A DNA stretch of 64,000 nt from Nitratidesulfovibrio termitidis HI1 (lineage in GTDB: Bacteria; Desulfobacterota; Desulfovibrionia; Desulfovibrionales; Desulfovibrionaceae), in the NCBI RefSeq assembly GCF_000504305.1, contig NZ_KI632512.1, forward strand, positions 2,799,469 through 2,863,468, given 5' to 3'. A program made the translations under genes and the position numbers. A model generated the notes under the pieces. It was not told where the DNA came from. It searched no databases and saw nothing but the letters and a program-made list of their open reading frames with translations. Shown here piece by piece: positions 1-7,692 of the stretch; the first letter of the stretch is position 1, and each line of letters begins with the position of its first letter.

Positions 1-216
1 CTGAACACCTCCATTTCGTTCCTGGCGCCCGGCAAGCGCGGGCCGCTGACGGCGGAGGCGCGCGAGATCAGCGCCGCCCGGCGGGTGGCCACCTACGATA
101 TCCGCATCACCGACGGCGAGGGCACGCTCATCGCCATCTGCCAGGCCACCGCCTACAGCAAGGACCAGCCGGTGCCCGGCATGGACTCCGCCGGGAAACC
201 CCGGAGCGCGGACTAG
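1..216 (+). CDS. PaaI-like hotdog thioesterase, C-terminal part
   Basis: The reading frame is open from the window edge to TAG at 214-216, giving the last 71 residues. The segment ISFLAPGKRGPLTAEAREIS, then a beta-strand-rich stretch (RRVATYDIRITDGEGTLIAI) ending CQATAYSKDQP, matches the C-terminal half of PaaI/PaaD hotdog-fold acyl-CoA thioesterases. These hydrolyse aryl- or acyl-CoA esters in the cytoplasm. The N-terminal half with the HGG/active-site region is outside the window, so substrate cannot be discussed. It lies 56 bp upstream of the next gene on the same strand. No terminator is visible between them, so read-through is possible. Confidence 0.7.
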   Translation: MNTSISFLAPGKRGPLTAEAREISAARRVATYDIRITDGEGTLIAICQATAYSKDQPVPGMDSAGKPRSAD

Positions 217-272
217 CCGCAGCATCCATAACAGGGAAGCCGCCACGCCCACCCGTACCGGAAGACGCACGC

Positions 273-2057
273 ATGAAACTACGAATGGAATGCATCTTTC
301 GCGACAGGGTGGGCATCGTGTCCGACCTTTCCTCGCTGCTGGCCGGACAGGCGCTGTCCATCGTCTCCATGGAAGTGGAGCGCCGTCCCGGTGGTGCTGC
401 GGCCCCGCTCGCCAGCGGTTCGACCCCCGACCCCGCTCCCGCCCCTGCGTCCGCCTCCATCCCCGGCATGGACCGCGCCTTTGTGTATCTGGAGGCCGAC
501 AGCCCCAGCGACGTGGACCGCGCCGCCCTGTTCGAGACGCTGGGCCGCATCCCCGACCTGCTGGAATTCCGCATCGTGGACACCCTGCCCGCGGAGGAGC
601 GCGCCAACCGCTTTCTGGTGCTGCTGGACAACCTGCGCGACGGGGTGCTGTCCATCGACGCGCAGGGGCGGGTGACCTCCATCAACAAGGTGGCCCGCGA
701 GGCCTACGGGTGTACGGGCGGGGCTGTCGAATCTGGCACGTCGGGCGTGACAGGCAAGCCGGGCACGCCGGGGAGCGCACCCGCCGCAGACCTGTCCGGC
801 CTGCCCCTGGACGCGCTGGGTCTGCCCGACCGGGGCATCCTGGACTGCCTGTCCGGGCGCGAACTGGTGGACGCCAAGCGCGAGGTGGCGACCCCAAGCG
901 GCGGGCGGCTGCAATTCTTCGTCACCCGCAGGCCCATCCGCGACGGTGAGGGGCGCATCATCGGCGCGGTGGAAGTGGCCCGCGACATGCGCGAAATCCG
1001 CAAGCTGGCCCGCTCCATCACCGAGCCCGTGCAGGTGACCTTCGGCGACATCGTGGGCCAGCACCCGGCCATCGGCTTTGCCATTTCCTTTGCCCGGCGC
1101 GTGGCCGCCACCGATTCCATCATCGCCATCCGGGGAGAGAGCGGCACCGGCAAGGAACTGTTCGCGCGGGCCATCCACACCGCCAGCGGGCGGCAGGGGC
1201 CGTTCGTGCCGGTGAACTGCGCGGCCCTGCCGGAACAGCTGCTGGAAAGCGAACTGTTCGGCTACGAGGCCGGGGCATTCACCGGCGGGCGGCGCGAGGG
1301 CAAGCCCGGCCTGTTCGAGACGGCGCGCGGCGGCACGGTGCTGCTGGACGAGATAGGCGACATGCCGCTGGCCTCGCAGGCCAAGATGCTGCGGGTGATG
1401 CAGGAGGGCAGCGTGCGCCGGGTGGGCGGCACGGCGGAGGTGCCCGTGGACGTGCGCATCATCACCGCCACCAACCGCACCCTGGAACGGCTGGTGGAGG
1501 AGGGGCGCTTCCGGCAGGACCTGTACTACCGCATCAACGTGCTGCCCATTCACATTCCGCCCTTGAAGGAACGGCCAGAGGACATCGCCGTGCTGGCCGA
1601 GCATTTTCTGCTGGGGCTGGCCGCCCGGCTGGGCGGGCCGGTGCGCAGCCTGTCGCCGGGGGCGCTGGCGCGCCTGGCCGGTCACCACTGGCCGGGCAAC
1701 GTGCGCGAACTGAAGAACGTGGTGGAGCGCGCGGCCATCCTGTGCCCGGACGAGGTAGTGGGGGCGCGGTTCATCCTCTTTGCGCACGAGCTGGAAGGCG
1801 GGCTGTTCGGCGAGTCGGCCCGGCTGGCTGACGGCGTGGCCGATACCGTGGCCGACGCGGCGGCCCTGGCCTCTGGCCACGAGCATCATGGTGACGGTGA
1901 AGGACGGCTCAAGGACATGATTGCCGTTTTTGAAAAACGGATCATCGCCGATGCCGTGGCTGCCGCAGGAAGTGTGCGCAAGGCTGCACGAAAGCTGGGA
2001 ATTTCCCATACGGCCTTGCTCGACAAGCTGCGGCGGCACGGGCTGAGGGCGGTCTGA
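273..2057 (+). CDS. TyrR-like sigma-54-dependent regulator (ACT-PAS-AAA+-HTH)
   Basis: 594 aa. Residues 1-105 look like an ACT ligand-binding domain (MKLRMECIFRDRVGIVSDLS) with a proline/alanine-rich insertion. Residues about 108-235 are PAS-like (GVLSIDAQGRVTSINKVARE). The AAA+ sigma-54 interaction domain follows: Walker A GESGTGKE at 288-295, the sigma-54 contact loop at 334-339 reading GAFTGG instead of the usual GAFTGA, and Walker B LLDEIGDM. A Fis-type helix-turn-helix ends the protein (VRKAARKLGISHTALLDKLR). This order is that of TyrR-family enhancer-binding proteins, which respond to amino acids. The gene sits directly upstream of ald, whose promoter is a -24/-12 element with inverted repeats nearby, so control of alanine dehydrogenase is the natural inference. 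The ATG at 273 has only a weak Shine-Dalgarno, but the ACT domain begins there. Confidence 0.9.
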   Translation: MKLRMECIFRDRVGIVSDLSSLLAGQALSIVSMEVERRPGGAAAPLASGSTPDPAPAPASASIPGMDRAFVYLEADSPSDVDRAALFETLGRIPDLLEFRIVDTLPAEERANRFLVLLDNLRDGVLSIDAQGRVTSINKVAREAYGCTGGAVESGTSGVTGKPGTPGSAPAADLSGLPLDALGLPDRGILDCLSGRELVDAKREVATPSGGRLQFFVTRRPIRDGEGRIIGAVEVARDMREIRKLARSITEPVQVTFGDIVGQHPAIGFAISFARRVAATDSIIAIRGESGTGKELFARAIHTASGRQGPFVPVNCAALPEQLLESELFGYEAGAFTGGRREGKPGLFETARGGTVLLDEIGDMPLASQAKMLRVMQEGSVRRVGGTAEVPVDVRIITATNRTLERLVEEGRFRQDLYYRINVLPIHIPPLKERPEDIAVLAEHFLLGLAARLGGPVRSLSPGALARLAGHHWPGNVRELKNVVERAAILCPDEVVGARFILFAHELEGGLFGESARLADGVADTVADAAALASGHEHHGDGEGRLKDMIAVFEKRIIADAVAAAGSVRKAARKLGISHTALLDKLRRHGLRAV

Positions 2058-2086
2058 AAACTTTCCAGCGGTCTGAAAACATTCCA
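2049..2086 (+). promoter_or_regulatory. Tandem upstream repeats, candidate activator site
   Basis: A 13-bp direct repeat (GCGGTCTGAAAAC) occurs at 2049-2061 and 2068-2080, 19 bp apart, and overlaps the stop codon of the regulator gene. The first copy extends into an imperfect palindrome CTGAAAACTTTCCAG (2054-2068, 12 of 15 positions symmetric). The location, about 230-260 bp upstream of the -24/-12 element of ald, suits an enhancer site for the regulator encoded just upstream. That assignment is inference. Confidence 0.4.
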
Positions 2087-2117
2087 TTCCCGCTGCGGCA
2101 TTATTTCGGGTTTTCTG

Positions 2118-2137
2118 CACTGTTTAACTGAACAGTG
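2118..2137 (+). promoter_or_regulatory. Inverted repeat upstream of ald (TyrR-box-like)
   Basis: CACTGTT (2118-2124), a 6-nt spacer, then AACAGTG (2131-2137) form a perfect 7-bp inverted repeat. The inner part (TGTT-N6-AACA) has the same arm spacing as the E. coli TyrR box (TGTAAA-N6-TTTACA). It lies about 170 bp upstream of the sigma-54 promoter of ald, a usual enhancer distance. Confidence 0.5.
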
Positions 2138-2304
2138 GTCTGATTTATTTCCACTTTGGGTGTGGCGCCCTGCCGTGGCGCTTCCATTCCCCGCTGGTCC
2201 CCTTTCCTGCTCCCCTTCTTTTTGCGTTCGCAACTCACTGGTCCGATTTGCGTTTTTGTGACTCTTCCGGAAATTGCGGCGTTTCGCCCGATTTTCCGGC
2301 AAGT

Positions 2305-2320
2305 TGGCAAGGTGTTTGCT
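2305..2320 (+). promoter_or_regulatory. Sigma-54 (-24/-12) promoter of ald
   Basis: TGGCAA-ggtgt-TTGCT matches the consensus TGGCAC-N5-TTGCW at nearly every position, with GG and GC ten bases apart. It lies about 100 bp upstream of the ald ATG. With the sigma-54 activator gene immediately upstream, this is strong evidence that ald is RpoN-dependent. Confidence 0.8.
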
Positions 2321-2422
2321 GTAGGCATGTCGCGCCCGCGCGGGCGCGCCCTGTCCGGGGTTTTCGCAGCGCACCGAAACGCATCGCAACACGCCGCACC
2401 ACCGGCGTATCTGGAGGCTCAG

Positions 2423-3538
2423 ATGATCGTTGGCATCCTGAAGGAGATCAAGAAGGAAGAAAACCGCGTCGCCATGACCCCCGCCGGGGTCGAGGTGATG
2501 GTGCATGCCGGGCACACCCTGCTGGTGGAAAAGAACGCCGGCGCGGGCAGCGGCTTTGCCGACGAAGCCTACGTGGAAGCGGGCGCGACCATCGCGGCCA
2601 CCCCGGCCGAAATTTACGCCAAGTCCGACATGGTCATGCACGTCAAGGAGCCGCAGGCGTCCGAATACGGCATGATCCGTCCCGGCCAGATCGTGTTCAC
2701 CTACCTGCACCTGGCCGCCGACGAACCGCAGACCCAGGCCCTGATCAAGAGCGGCGCGGTGTGCATCGCCTACGAAACCATCCAGAAGGCCGACGGCAGC
2801 CTGCCCCTGCTCACCCCCATGAGCGAAGTGGCCGGCCGCATGGCCATCCAGCAGGGCGCCAAGTATCTGGAAATGGCGCAGGGCGGTAACGGCGTGCTGC
2901 TGGGCGGCGTGCCCGGCGTCGATCCCGGCACCGTGGTGGTCATCGGCGGCGGCGTGGTGGGCACCCATGCGGCCCGCATGGCCTGCGGCCTGGGCGCCAA
3001 GGTGTACATCCTGGACATGAGCCTGGACCGCCTGCGCCACCTCAGCGAAGTGATGCCCTCCAACTGCTTCCCGCTCATGTCGTCCCCGGCCACCGTGCGC
3101 AAGCTGGTGCGCGAGGCCGACGTGGTGGTGGGCGCGGTGCTGGTTACCGGTGCCAAGGCCCCCAAGCTGGTCACCCGCGACATGCTGAAGACCATGAAAA
3201 AGGGCGCGGTGATGGTGGACGTGGCCATCGACCAGGGCGGCTGCTTCGAAACCTCGAAGGCCACCACCCACACCGACCCCACCTTCGTGGTGGACGGCGT
3301 GGTCCACTACTGCGTGGCCAACATGCCCGGCGCAGTGGCCAAGACCTCTACCCTGGCCCTGACCAACGCCACCCTGCCCTACGCGCTGACCATCGCCAAC
3401 AAGGGCTGGAAGCGCGCCATGCAGGACAACTGCGAAATCGCCAAGGGCGCCAACGTCATCGACGGCAAGATCACCTTCAAGGGCGTGGCCGAGGCCTTTG
3501 GCCTGGACTACGTTGCCGTGGATACCTTCCTGAATTAG
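2423..3538 (+). CDS. ald: Alanine dehydrogenase
   Basis: 371 aa, the usual length for the family. It starts [20 protein letters not shown] at an ATG preceded by GGAGG (2413-2417). The in-frame extension upstream has no Shine-Dalgarno and lies across the promoter. The N-terminal substrate domain carries the conserved Lys/Arg region (VAMTP) and [11 protein letters not shown]. The Rossmann NAD-binding domain is [21 protein letters not shown], followed by conserved [10 protein letters not shown] and [13 protein letters not shown]. The enzyme interconverts L-alanine and pyruvate plus ammonium using NAD(H) in the cytoplasm. In this group of bacteria it feeds alanine into pyruvate metabolism. It appears monocistronic, with a sigma-54 promoter upstream and an intrinsic terminator about 140 bp downstream. 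Confidence 0.97.
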   Translation: MIVGILKEIKKEENRVAMTPAGVEVMVHAGHTLLVEKNAGAGSGFADEAYVEAGATIAATPAEIYAKSDMVMHVKEPQASEYGMIRPGQIVFTYLHLAADEPQTQALIKSGAVCIAYETIQKADGSLPLLTPMSEVAGRMAIQQGAKYLEMAQGGNGVLLGGVPGVDPGTVVVIGGGVVGTHAARMACGLGAKVYILDMSLDRLRHLSEVMPSNCFPLMSSPATVRKLVREADVVVGAVLVTGAKAPKLVTRDMLKTMKKGAVMVDVAIDQGGCFETSKATTHTDPTFVVDGVVHYCVANMPGAVAKTSTLALTNATLPYALTIANKGWKRAMQDNCEIAKGANVIDGKITFKGVAEAFGLDYVAVDTFLN

Positions 3539-3680
3539 TCCCCCCTTCTGGGCGGATTGCATCCTGCACCTCCGCGCGGGGTCGGGCGGACCGCCCGCCG
3601 CCCGGCCCGCGCACCTGCATTTTCCCGATCCCCGCCTTTGCATTCCCGGCCCCCGCGCATGTTCGTCGCATTCGCGGTAA

Positions 3681-3711
3681 AGGTCCGCCCTACGGGGGGC
3701 GGGCCTTTTTT
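3681..3711 (+). terminator. Intrinsic terminator after ald
   Basis: GGTCCGCCC (3682-3690), a 6-nt loop, then GGGCGGGCC (3697-3705, one G-U pair), followed by six T. The A-rich left flank is consistent with a rho-independent terminator. Confidence 0.8.
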
Positions 3712-3847
3712 CATTGGACCGGACCGGGAATTCTCATTGCGTTATATAGCACCTACGATAGTGCTGGGTTTGCGGACGTTGTCCGCCATTCCGCCATTCG
3801 GCGGCAATGTCCACAGCCCGCCCTCTGCGGTTCCGTATGGAGGCTCC

Positions 3848-4789
3848 ATGCCCGGCGCATACGCCCATCTCAACATGGTGATGTACAACACGGATGCGGA
3901 CAACCTGGCCGCCAGCGGTCTGCCGGACGCGGCGGCGGGCCTTGTGCTGCAACACCCCGCCTATGCCGAACTGGGGGCCATTTCGCCCGACATGCCGTAT
4001 CTGGCCCATTTCGGGCTGAGCAACGCCGCCAATCGCTGGGCGGATCGGATGCATCATGCCCGCACCGGGGCGCGGCTGCGAGCTGGCGCCGACGCGGTGC
4101 ATCGGCTGGGGGCCAGCCCGGCCCAGGCAAAGGCCTTCGCCTGGCTGCTGGGGTTTGCCTCGCACGTGGTCTTCGACGTGACCATGCATCCGGTGGTCAA
4201 CGCGCGGGTGGGCGGGGCCTATGGCCCAGACACCAGGGCGGAACACCAGAAGTGCGAGATGCATCAGGATGCGTACATCATCCAGGAGTTCCATGGGTTG
4301 GATGATCCCGTCAGCGCCCACATCGTCAGCACGGGGCTAAAAAAGCTGTTTCGCCCCGGCGACCCGGACAGGCTCGACCCGGCCATTGCCACCGTATGGC
4401 GGAAGATGCTGGAAGACACTGGAGATATTACGGACATGGGCGACGATCCGGACATCGACGACTGGTTCGACGGCTTCACCGACGTCATGCACAGGATCGA
4501 GACGGAACGGCTGCTGCTGGCGCTGGGGCGGCACGTAGCGCCCGGAAAGGTCTATCCGAAGGCGCAGGACGTGGACGCATCGTACCTTGCGCAGCTTGCA
4601 ACTCCGGCTGGCCCCATGGCGTACCGCGACATCTACGAGAAAGCGGCGGCCAGCGTGCGGGAAATGTGGGGAAGTGTGCACCGCGCAGCTCTGCTGGGTG
4701 AAGCTGTGGCACTTGCCCATGTGGGCGCATGGAATCTCGATACGGGGCTGAACGATGACGGCTCCGGCAAGCACGTGTTCTGGGGGTGA
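3848..4789 (+). CDS. Zinc-dependent phospholipase C-like protein
   Basis: 313 aa from ATG 3848, chosen because GGAGG (3839-3843) lies 4 nt upstream; the longer in-frame extension has no Shine-Dalgarno. The protein has features of the Zn_dep_PLPC family: GAISPDMPYLAHF near residue 42, a histidine/aspartate cluster ASHVVFDVTMHPVVN near 113, and EHQKCEMHQD near 136. These fit the trinuclear-zinc phospholipase C/P1-nuclease fold. No signal peptide is seen, unlike secreted toxins of the fold, so a cytoplasmic hydrolase on an unknown substrate is likely. The lipoprotein gene that follows starts 3 bp after its stop, so the two probably share a transcript. Confidence 0.75.
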   Translation: MPGAYAHLNMVMYNTDADNLAASGLPDAAAGLVLQHPAYAELGAISPDMPYLAHFGLSNAANRWADRMHHARTGARLRAGADAVHRLGASPAQAKAFAWLLGFASHVVFDVTMHPVVNARVGGAYGPDTRAEHQKCEMHQDAYIIQEFHGLDDPVSAHIVSTGLKKLFRPGDPDRLDPAIATVWRKMLEDTGDITDMGDDPDIDDWFDGFTDVMHRIETERLLLALGRHVAPGKVYPKAQDVDASYLAQLATPAGPMAYRDIYEKAAASVREMWGSVHRAALLGEAVALAHVGAWNLDTGLNDDGSGKHVFWG

Positions 4790-4792
4790 TGC

Positions 4793-5278
4793 ATGCATGT
4801 ATGGAATATGAAGAAATGGCGTGTTGCGCGGCGGTTTGGCAGTGCGGCGTTGGTGGCCGTGCTGGGTGTGGGCATGCTGCTTTCGGCTTGCGCCAGGTGC
4901 AACGGCAACATGGATCAGGCGAACATGGGGCCGTTGTCCACGGTGGTGTCGCGCCTGGCCAAACAGGCCCAGGGCATGCTGCTGTCGGGCGAGGCGGACC
5001 CCGCCCGGCCCGAGGTGCTGCCTGCCCAGGTGTTGGCGGGGGACGATGAGGCCCGCGAGATGTTCGCTAACTACCAACTGCGGGCCGCCATCCTGCATGA
5101 CAAGAGCGGAAGGCCTCGCCCGGTGTTGCTGTTGTGCACCAAGGATGGAGTCCATGCGCTCATCGAGCAGATGGACTGTCTGAACAGCGTGCGCAAGGGC
5201 CAGCATTGGCAGACCGAGGCGTTGCCCCCGTGCCGTGTCACCTTCCGCGATCCGACCGTGGCCTGCGCCCCCAACTGA
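4793..5278 (+). CDS. Small lipoprotein of unknown function
   Basis: 161 aa. A basic N-terminus (MKKWRVARRFGS), a hydrophobic stretch (ALVAVLGVGM) and the lipobox LLSAC indicate export and lipid attachment at a cysteine near residue 33. The mature part has no recognised domain and carries a few further cysteines, two near the C-terminus (PPCRVTFRDPTVACAPN). ATG 4793 follows GGGGGTGA by a few bases; ATG 4808 is an alternative start that keeps the signal peptide. It is closely coupled to the phospholipase C-like gene, so a joint envelope role is possible but not shown. Confidence 0.7.
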   Translation: MHVWNMKKWRVARRFGSAALVAVLGVGMLLSACARCNGNMDQANMGPLSTVVSRLAKQAQGMLLSGEADPARPEVLPAQVLAGDDEAREMFANYQLRAAILHDKSGRPRPVLLLCTKDGVHALIEQMDCLNSVRKGQHWQTEALPPCRVTFRDPTVACAPN

Positions 5279-5330
5279 GCAAGCCGGGCGCTCTGTCCAT
5301 CCCGTCGCAAGGCACGCCCGTGCACCACGC

Positions 5331-5367
5331 AAAACCGCCCGGACCTTGCGGTCCGGGCGGTGTCGTT
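5331..5367. terminator. Bidirectional terminator between lipoprotein and glnK genes
   Basis: A perfect 11-bp stem, CCGCCCGGACC (5335-5345) with GGTCCGGGCGG (5350-5360) and loop TTGC, has AAAA on its left and GTCGTTT on its right. It lies between convergent genes and can end both transcripts. Confidence 0.8.
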
Positions 5368-5422
5368 TGCGTCAGGCTGGCGGATCAGGTCCGCCGCCGG
5401 GTGGCTTTCCGGCTGGGTGGCG

Positions 5423-5752
5423 CTAGGCCACCGGGTTGCCGGTGCGGATGCGCAGCCCCTTGGCCACGTCCATCACGAAGACCACGCCGTCGCCTTCCTT
5501 GCCGGTGCGGGCGCCTTCGGTGACCGCTTCCAGGGCGGCTGCTTCCAGCTCATCCTTCACGCCGATCTCGATGCGCACTTTCTTCAGCAGGTTCACTTCA
5601 CTGACCACGCCGCGGTAGGTTTCGGTGTAGCCCTTCTGACGGCCGGCACCCAGGATGTTGGTGACCGACATGCTGTAGATCTGCCGGGCGTACAGGGCCT
5701 GTTTCACGGCGGTCAGGCGTTCCGGCCGGACGTATGCGATGATGAGTTTCAT
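5423..5752 (-). CDS. glnK: PII nitrogen regulatory protein (GlnK type)
   Basis: 109 aa. MKLIIAYVRPERLTAVKQAL, GRQKGYTETYRG and the C-terminal GDGVVFVMDVAKGLRIRTG are PII signatures covering the ATP/2-oxoglutarate site. PII trimers sense ATP/ADP and 2-oxoglutarate and plug the Amt channel at the membrane. The T-loop reads RGVVSEVNLL where enteric PII has RGAEYMVDFL. The uridylylated Tyr51 is therefore replaced by serine, so control by GlnD-type uridylylation at that site is not expected. The gene starts 18 bp after amt and belongs to the same operon. The pairing with amt supports the GlnK rather than GlnB name. Confidence 0.93.
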   Translation of the reverse strand: MKLIIAYVRPERLTAVKQALYARQIYSMSVTNILGAGRQKGYTETYRGVVSEVNLLKKVRIEIGVKDELEAAALEAVTEGARTGKEGDGVVFVMDVAKGLRIRTGNPVA

Positions 5753-5770
5753 TGTGATATCCCCCTGCCC

Positions 5771-7153
5771 TTACTCGTTGGAGAAGATCTGGAAGCCGCT
5801 GTAGGCTTCGGAACCGTGCTCGGTGACGTCGAGGCCCTTCAGTTCCTCTTCGGCGGGCACACGCACACCCACGATCATCTTGAGCACGCTGAACAGGATG
5901 AACCCGGTGCCGAAGGCCCATGCGAAGGCCGCGCCCACGCCGATGGCCTGGGTGACCAGCTGACCGGCGCCGCCGCCGTAGAACAGGCCGGTGATGGTGC
6001 CGTAGCCGGGAGCGGCGAACAGGCCCACCATCAGCGTGCCGTACGCGCCGCACACGCCGTGGACCGAAATGGCGCCCACGGGATCGTCGATCTTCAGCAC
6101 CTGGTCGATGAACAGGACGGACAGCACCACCAGCACGCCAGCGCCGAAGCCGATGATCAGCGAGCCGATGGGCGACACTTCGAAACAACCGGCGGTGATG
6201 GCCACCAGGCCCGCGAGGCAGCCGTTCATGCTCATGGAGACGTCGGGCTTGCCGTACTTCAGCCAGATGGTGATCATGGCGCCCAGCATGCCGGTGCAGG
6301 CCGCGAGGCAGGTGTTGGCCGCGATGTAGCCGATGGTGCCGTTGGCGGCGGTGGTGGAACCGGGGTTGAACCCGAACCAGCCGAACCACAGGATGAACAC
6401 GCCAAGGGCGGCCAGGGGCAGGCTGTGGCCCTGGATGGAGCGGGCCTTGCCGTCGGAAGAGTACTTGCCAAGGCGCGGACCGACCACGATGGCGCCCGCA
6501 AGGGCCACCCAGCCGCCCACCGAGTGGACCACGGTGGACCCGGCGAAGTCGGTAAAGCCCATGGCAGCCAGCCAGCCGCCTTCGTTGCCGAACAGGTTGC
6601 CCCAGGCCCAGTGCCCGGTGACCGGGTAGATCAGGCCCGTCACCACCATGCTCATGATGATGTACGCGCCGAACTTGGTGCGCTCGGCGATGGCGCCGGA
6701 CACGATGGTGGCGGCGGTGGCGGCGAACACGGCCTGGAAGAACCAGAAGGTCAGCGCCCACATGCCTTCAGGCGTGGTGGAGTCGAACGACAGCAGCGCG
6801 AAGTCCGAGCTGCCGATGAAGCCGCTGACGGACTTGCCGAACATCAGCCCGAAGCCGACCAGGAAGAAGATCGGGGCTCCGGCGGCGAAGTCCAGAAAGT
6901 TCTTCATGATGATGTTGCCCGCGTTCTTGGCGCGGGTCAGGCCCGCTTCGACAAACGCGAAGCCAGCCTGCATGAACATGACCAGGATGGCGGCGATCAG
7001 CGTCCAGAGCGTGTTGGCGTCGGACTGCGACAGGAACTGCGGCGCGTCCTCGGCATGGGCGGGCAGCGGTGCGAGCGCGGCCAGACCCAGCACGGTGCAC
7101 CCGATGGCCAGAGACAGCAGGGAGCGTTTGCCCGTGGGCGATACGGTGATCAT
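5771..7153 (-). CDS. amt: Ammonium transporter Amt
   Basis: 460 aa from ATG 7153, chosen because GGAGGAACC sits just upstream; a longer in-frame extension runs into the promoter. A cleavable signal peptide (SLAIGCTVLGLAALAPLPAHA) precedes about 11 membrane segments. Family signatures are ANTLWTLIAAILVMFMQAGF, RAKNAGNIIMKNFLDF and the pore-histidine region STVVHSVGGWVALAGA. Amt trimers conduct ammonium across the inner membrane and are blocked by GlnK. First gene of an amt-glnK operon, with a -24/-12 promoter at 7225-7239, so expression should rise under nitrogen limitation through RpoN. Confidence 0.96.
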   Translation of the reverse strand: MITVSPTGKRSLLSLAIGCTVLGLAALAPLPAHAEDAPQFLSQSDANTLWTLIAAILVMFMQAGFAFVEAGLTRAKNAGNIIMKNFLDFAAGAPIFFLVGFGLMFGKSVSGFIGSSDFALLSFDSTTPEGMWALTFWFFQAVFAATAATIVSGAIAERTKFGAYIIMSMVVTGLIYPVTGHWAWGNLFGNEGGWLAAMGFTDFAGSTVVHSVGGWVALAGAIVVGPRLGKYSSDGKARSIQGHSLPLAALGVFILWFGWFGFNPGSTTAANGTIGYIAANTCLAACTGMLGAMITIWLKYGKPDVSMSMNGCLAGLVAITAGCFEVSPIGSLIIGFGAGVLVVLSVLFIDQVLKIDDPVGAISVHGVCGAYGTLMVGLFAAPGYGTITGLFYGGGAGQLVTQAIGVGAAFAWAFGTGFILFSVLKMIVGVRVPAEEELKGLDVTEHGSEAYSGFQIFSNE

Positions 7154-7224
7154 TGGTTCCTCCTTCGACCCCTTTGATCGAAAACCCCTTTCGAAGGGTG
7201 CGGTGATGATGTGGAACCGTATGA

Positions 7225-7239
7225 GCAATCTCTGGTCCA
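7225..7239 (-). promoter_or_regulatory. Sigma-54 promoter of amt-glnK
   Basis: On the minus strand the sequence TGGACC-agaga-TTGCT has the invariant GG and GC ten bases apart and matches the TTGCT -12 box exactly. It is about 75 bp upstream of the amt ATG. Confidence 0.75.
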
Positions 7240-7253
7240 AGCGTGAAAAGTGT

Positions 7254-7692
7254 TGAAATTATCGAGGTTAGCGAAAGCATGTCTGAAAAGAGCGACGGTA
7301 TTTTTCTGTATTTTTACAAAAACTGAGCAAAAAACACAGAATTAAACTCCATAATTGTAAAAATCGAATAAAGCGTAGTGGCTTGGCGCAGGAGCAGGGG
7401 GGGGAGTCGGGCGCTGCGCGCGCGGAGGCAGGCCGTTGCGGGGGCAGGCTTCACTGCGCATCGCACATAGCTGGGAACGGGTTTTTGAAGGAGCGGAGAG
7501 ATACGGGTGACGCAGAGTATGGCGCAGGGCGCGTCATTCAATGAAATGGGGGTGGGAGGGCGCGTCGGCTGGTTTGCGGAGGGCTGACCCGGTGACAAAA
7601 AAGAGGGAACAGACACAATTGTAGCGTTGATTCCGCTGTGGGCGGGGAAGATGGGGTTCTTTTATACAAAAACCGCAATTCTGCCCATGGTG
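7254..7692. other. Intergenic region with AT-rich inverted repeat
   Basis: No convincing gene is seen between amt and the ABC permease gene. An AT-rich patch (about 7280-7375) contains TTTTTACAA (7311-7319) and its inverse TTGTAAAAA (7355-7363), 80-130 bp upstream of the amt -24/-12 promoter, where an enhancer-binding protein would bind. The rest (7380-7692) is GC-rich with no motif that can be defended. Confidence 0.4.

Noticed and set aside
279-2120. Long minus-strand open frame opposite the sigma-54 regulator
   Set aside because: Complement of a well-supported gene; composition rich in His/Gly/Gln as expected for GC-rich antisense frames, and no domain or ribosome site.
3541-3847. In-frame N-terminal extension of the phospholipase-like gene
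   Set aside because: It crosses the ald terminator, has no Shine-Dalgarno, and the family start lies at ATG 3848 after GGAGG.
5360-7177. 605-codon plus-strand frame opposite amt-glnK
   Set aside because: Shadow of two clearly conserved minus-strand genes; no signature of its own.
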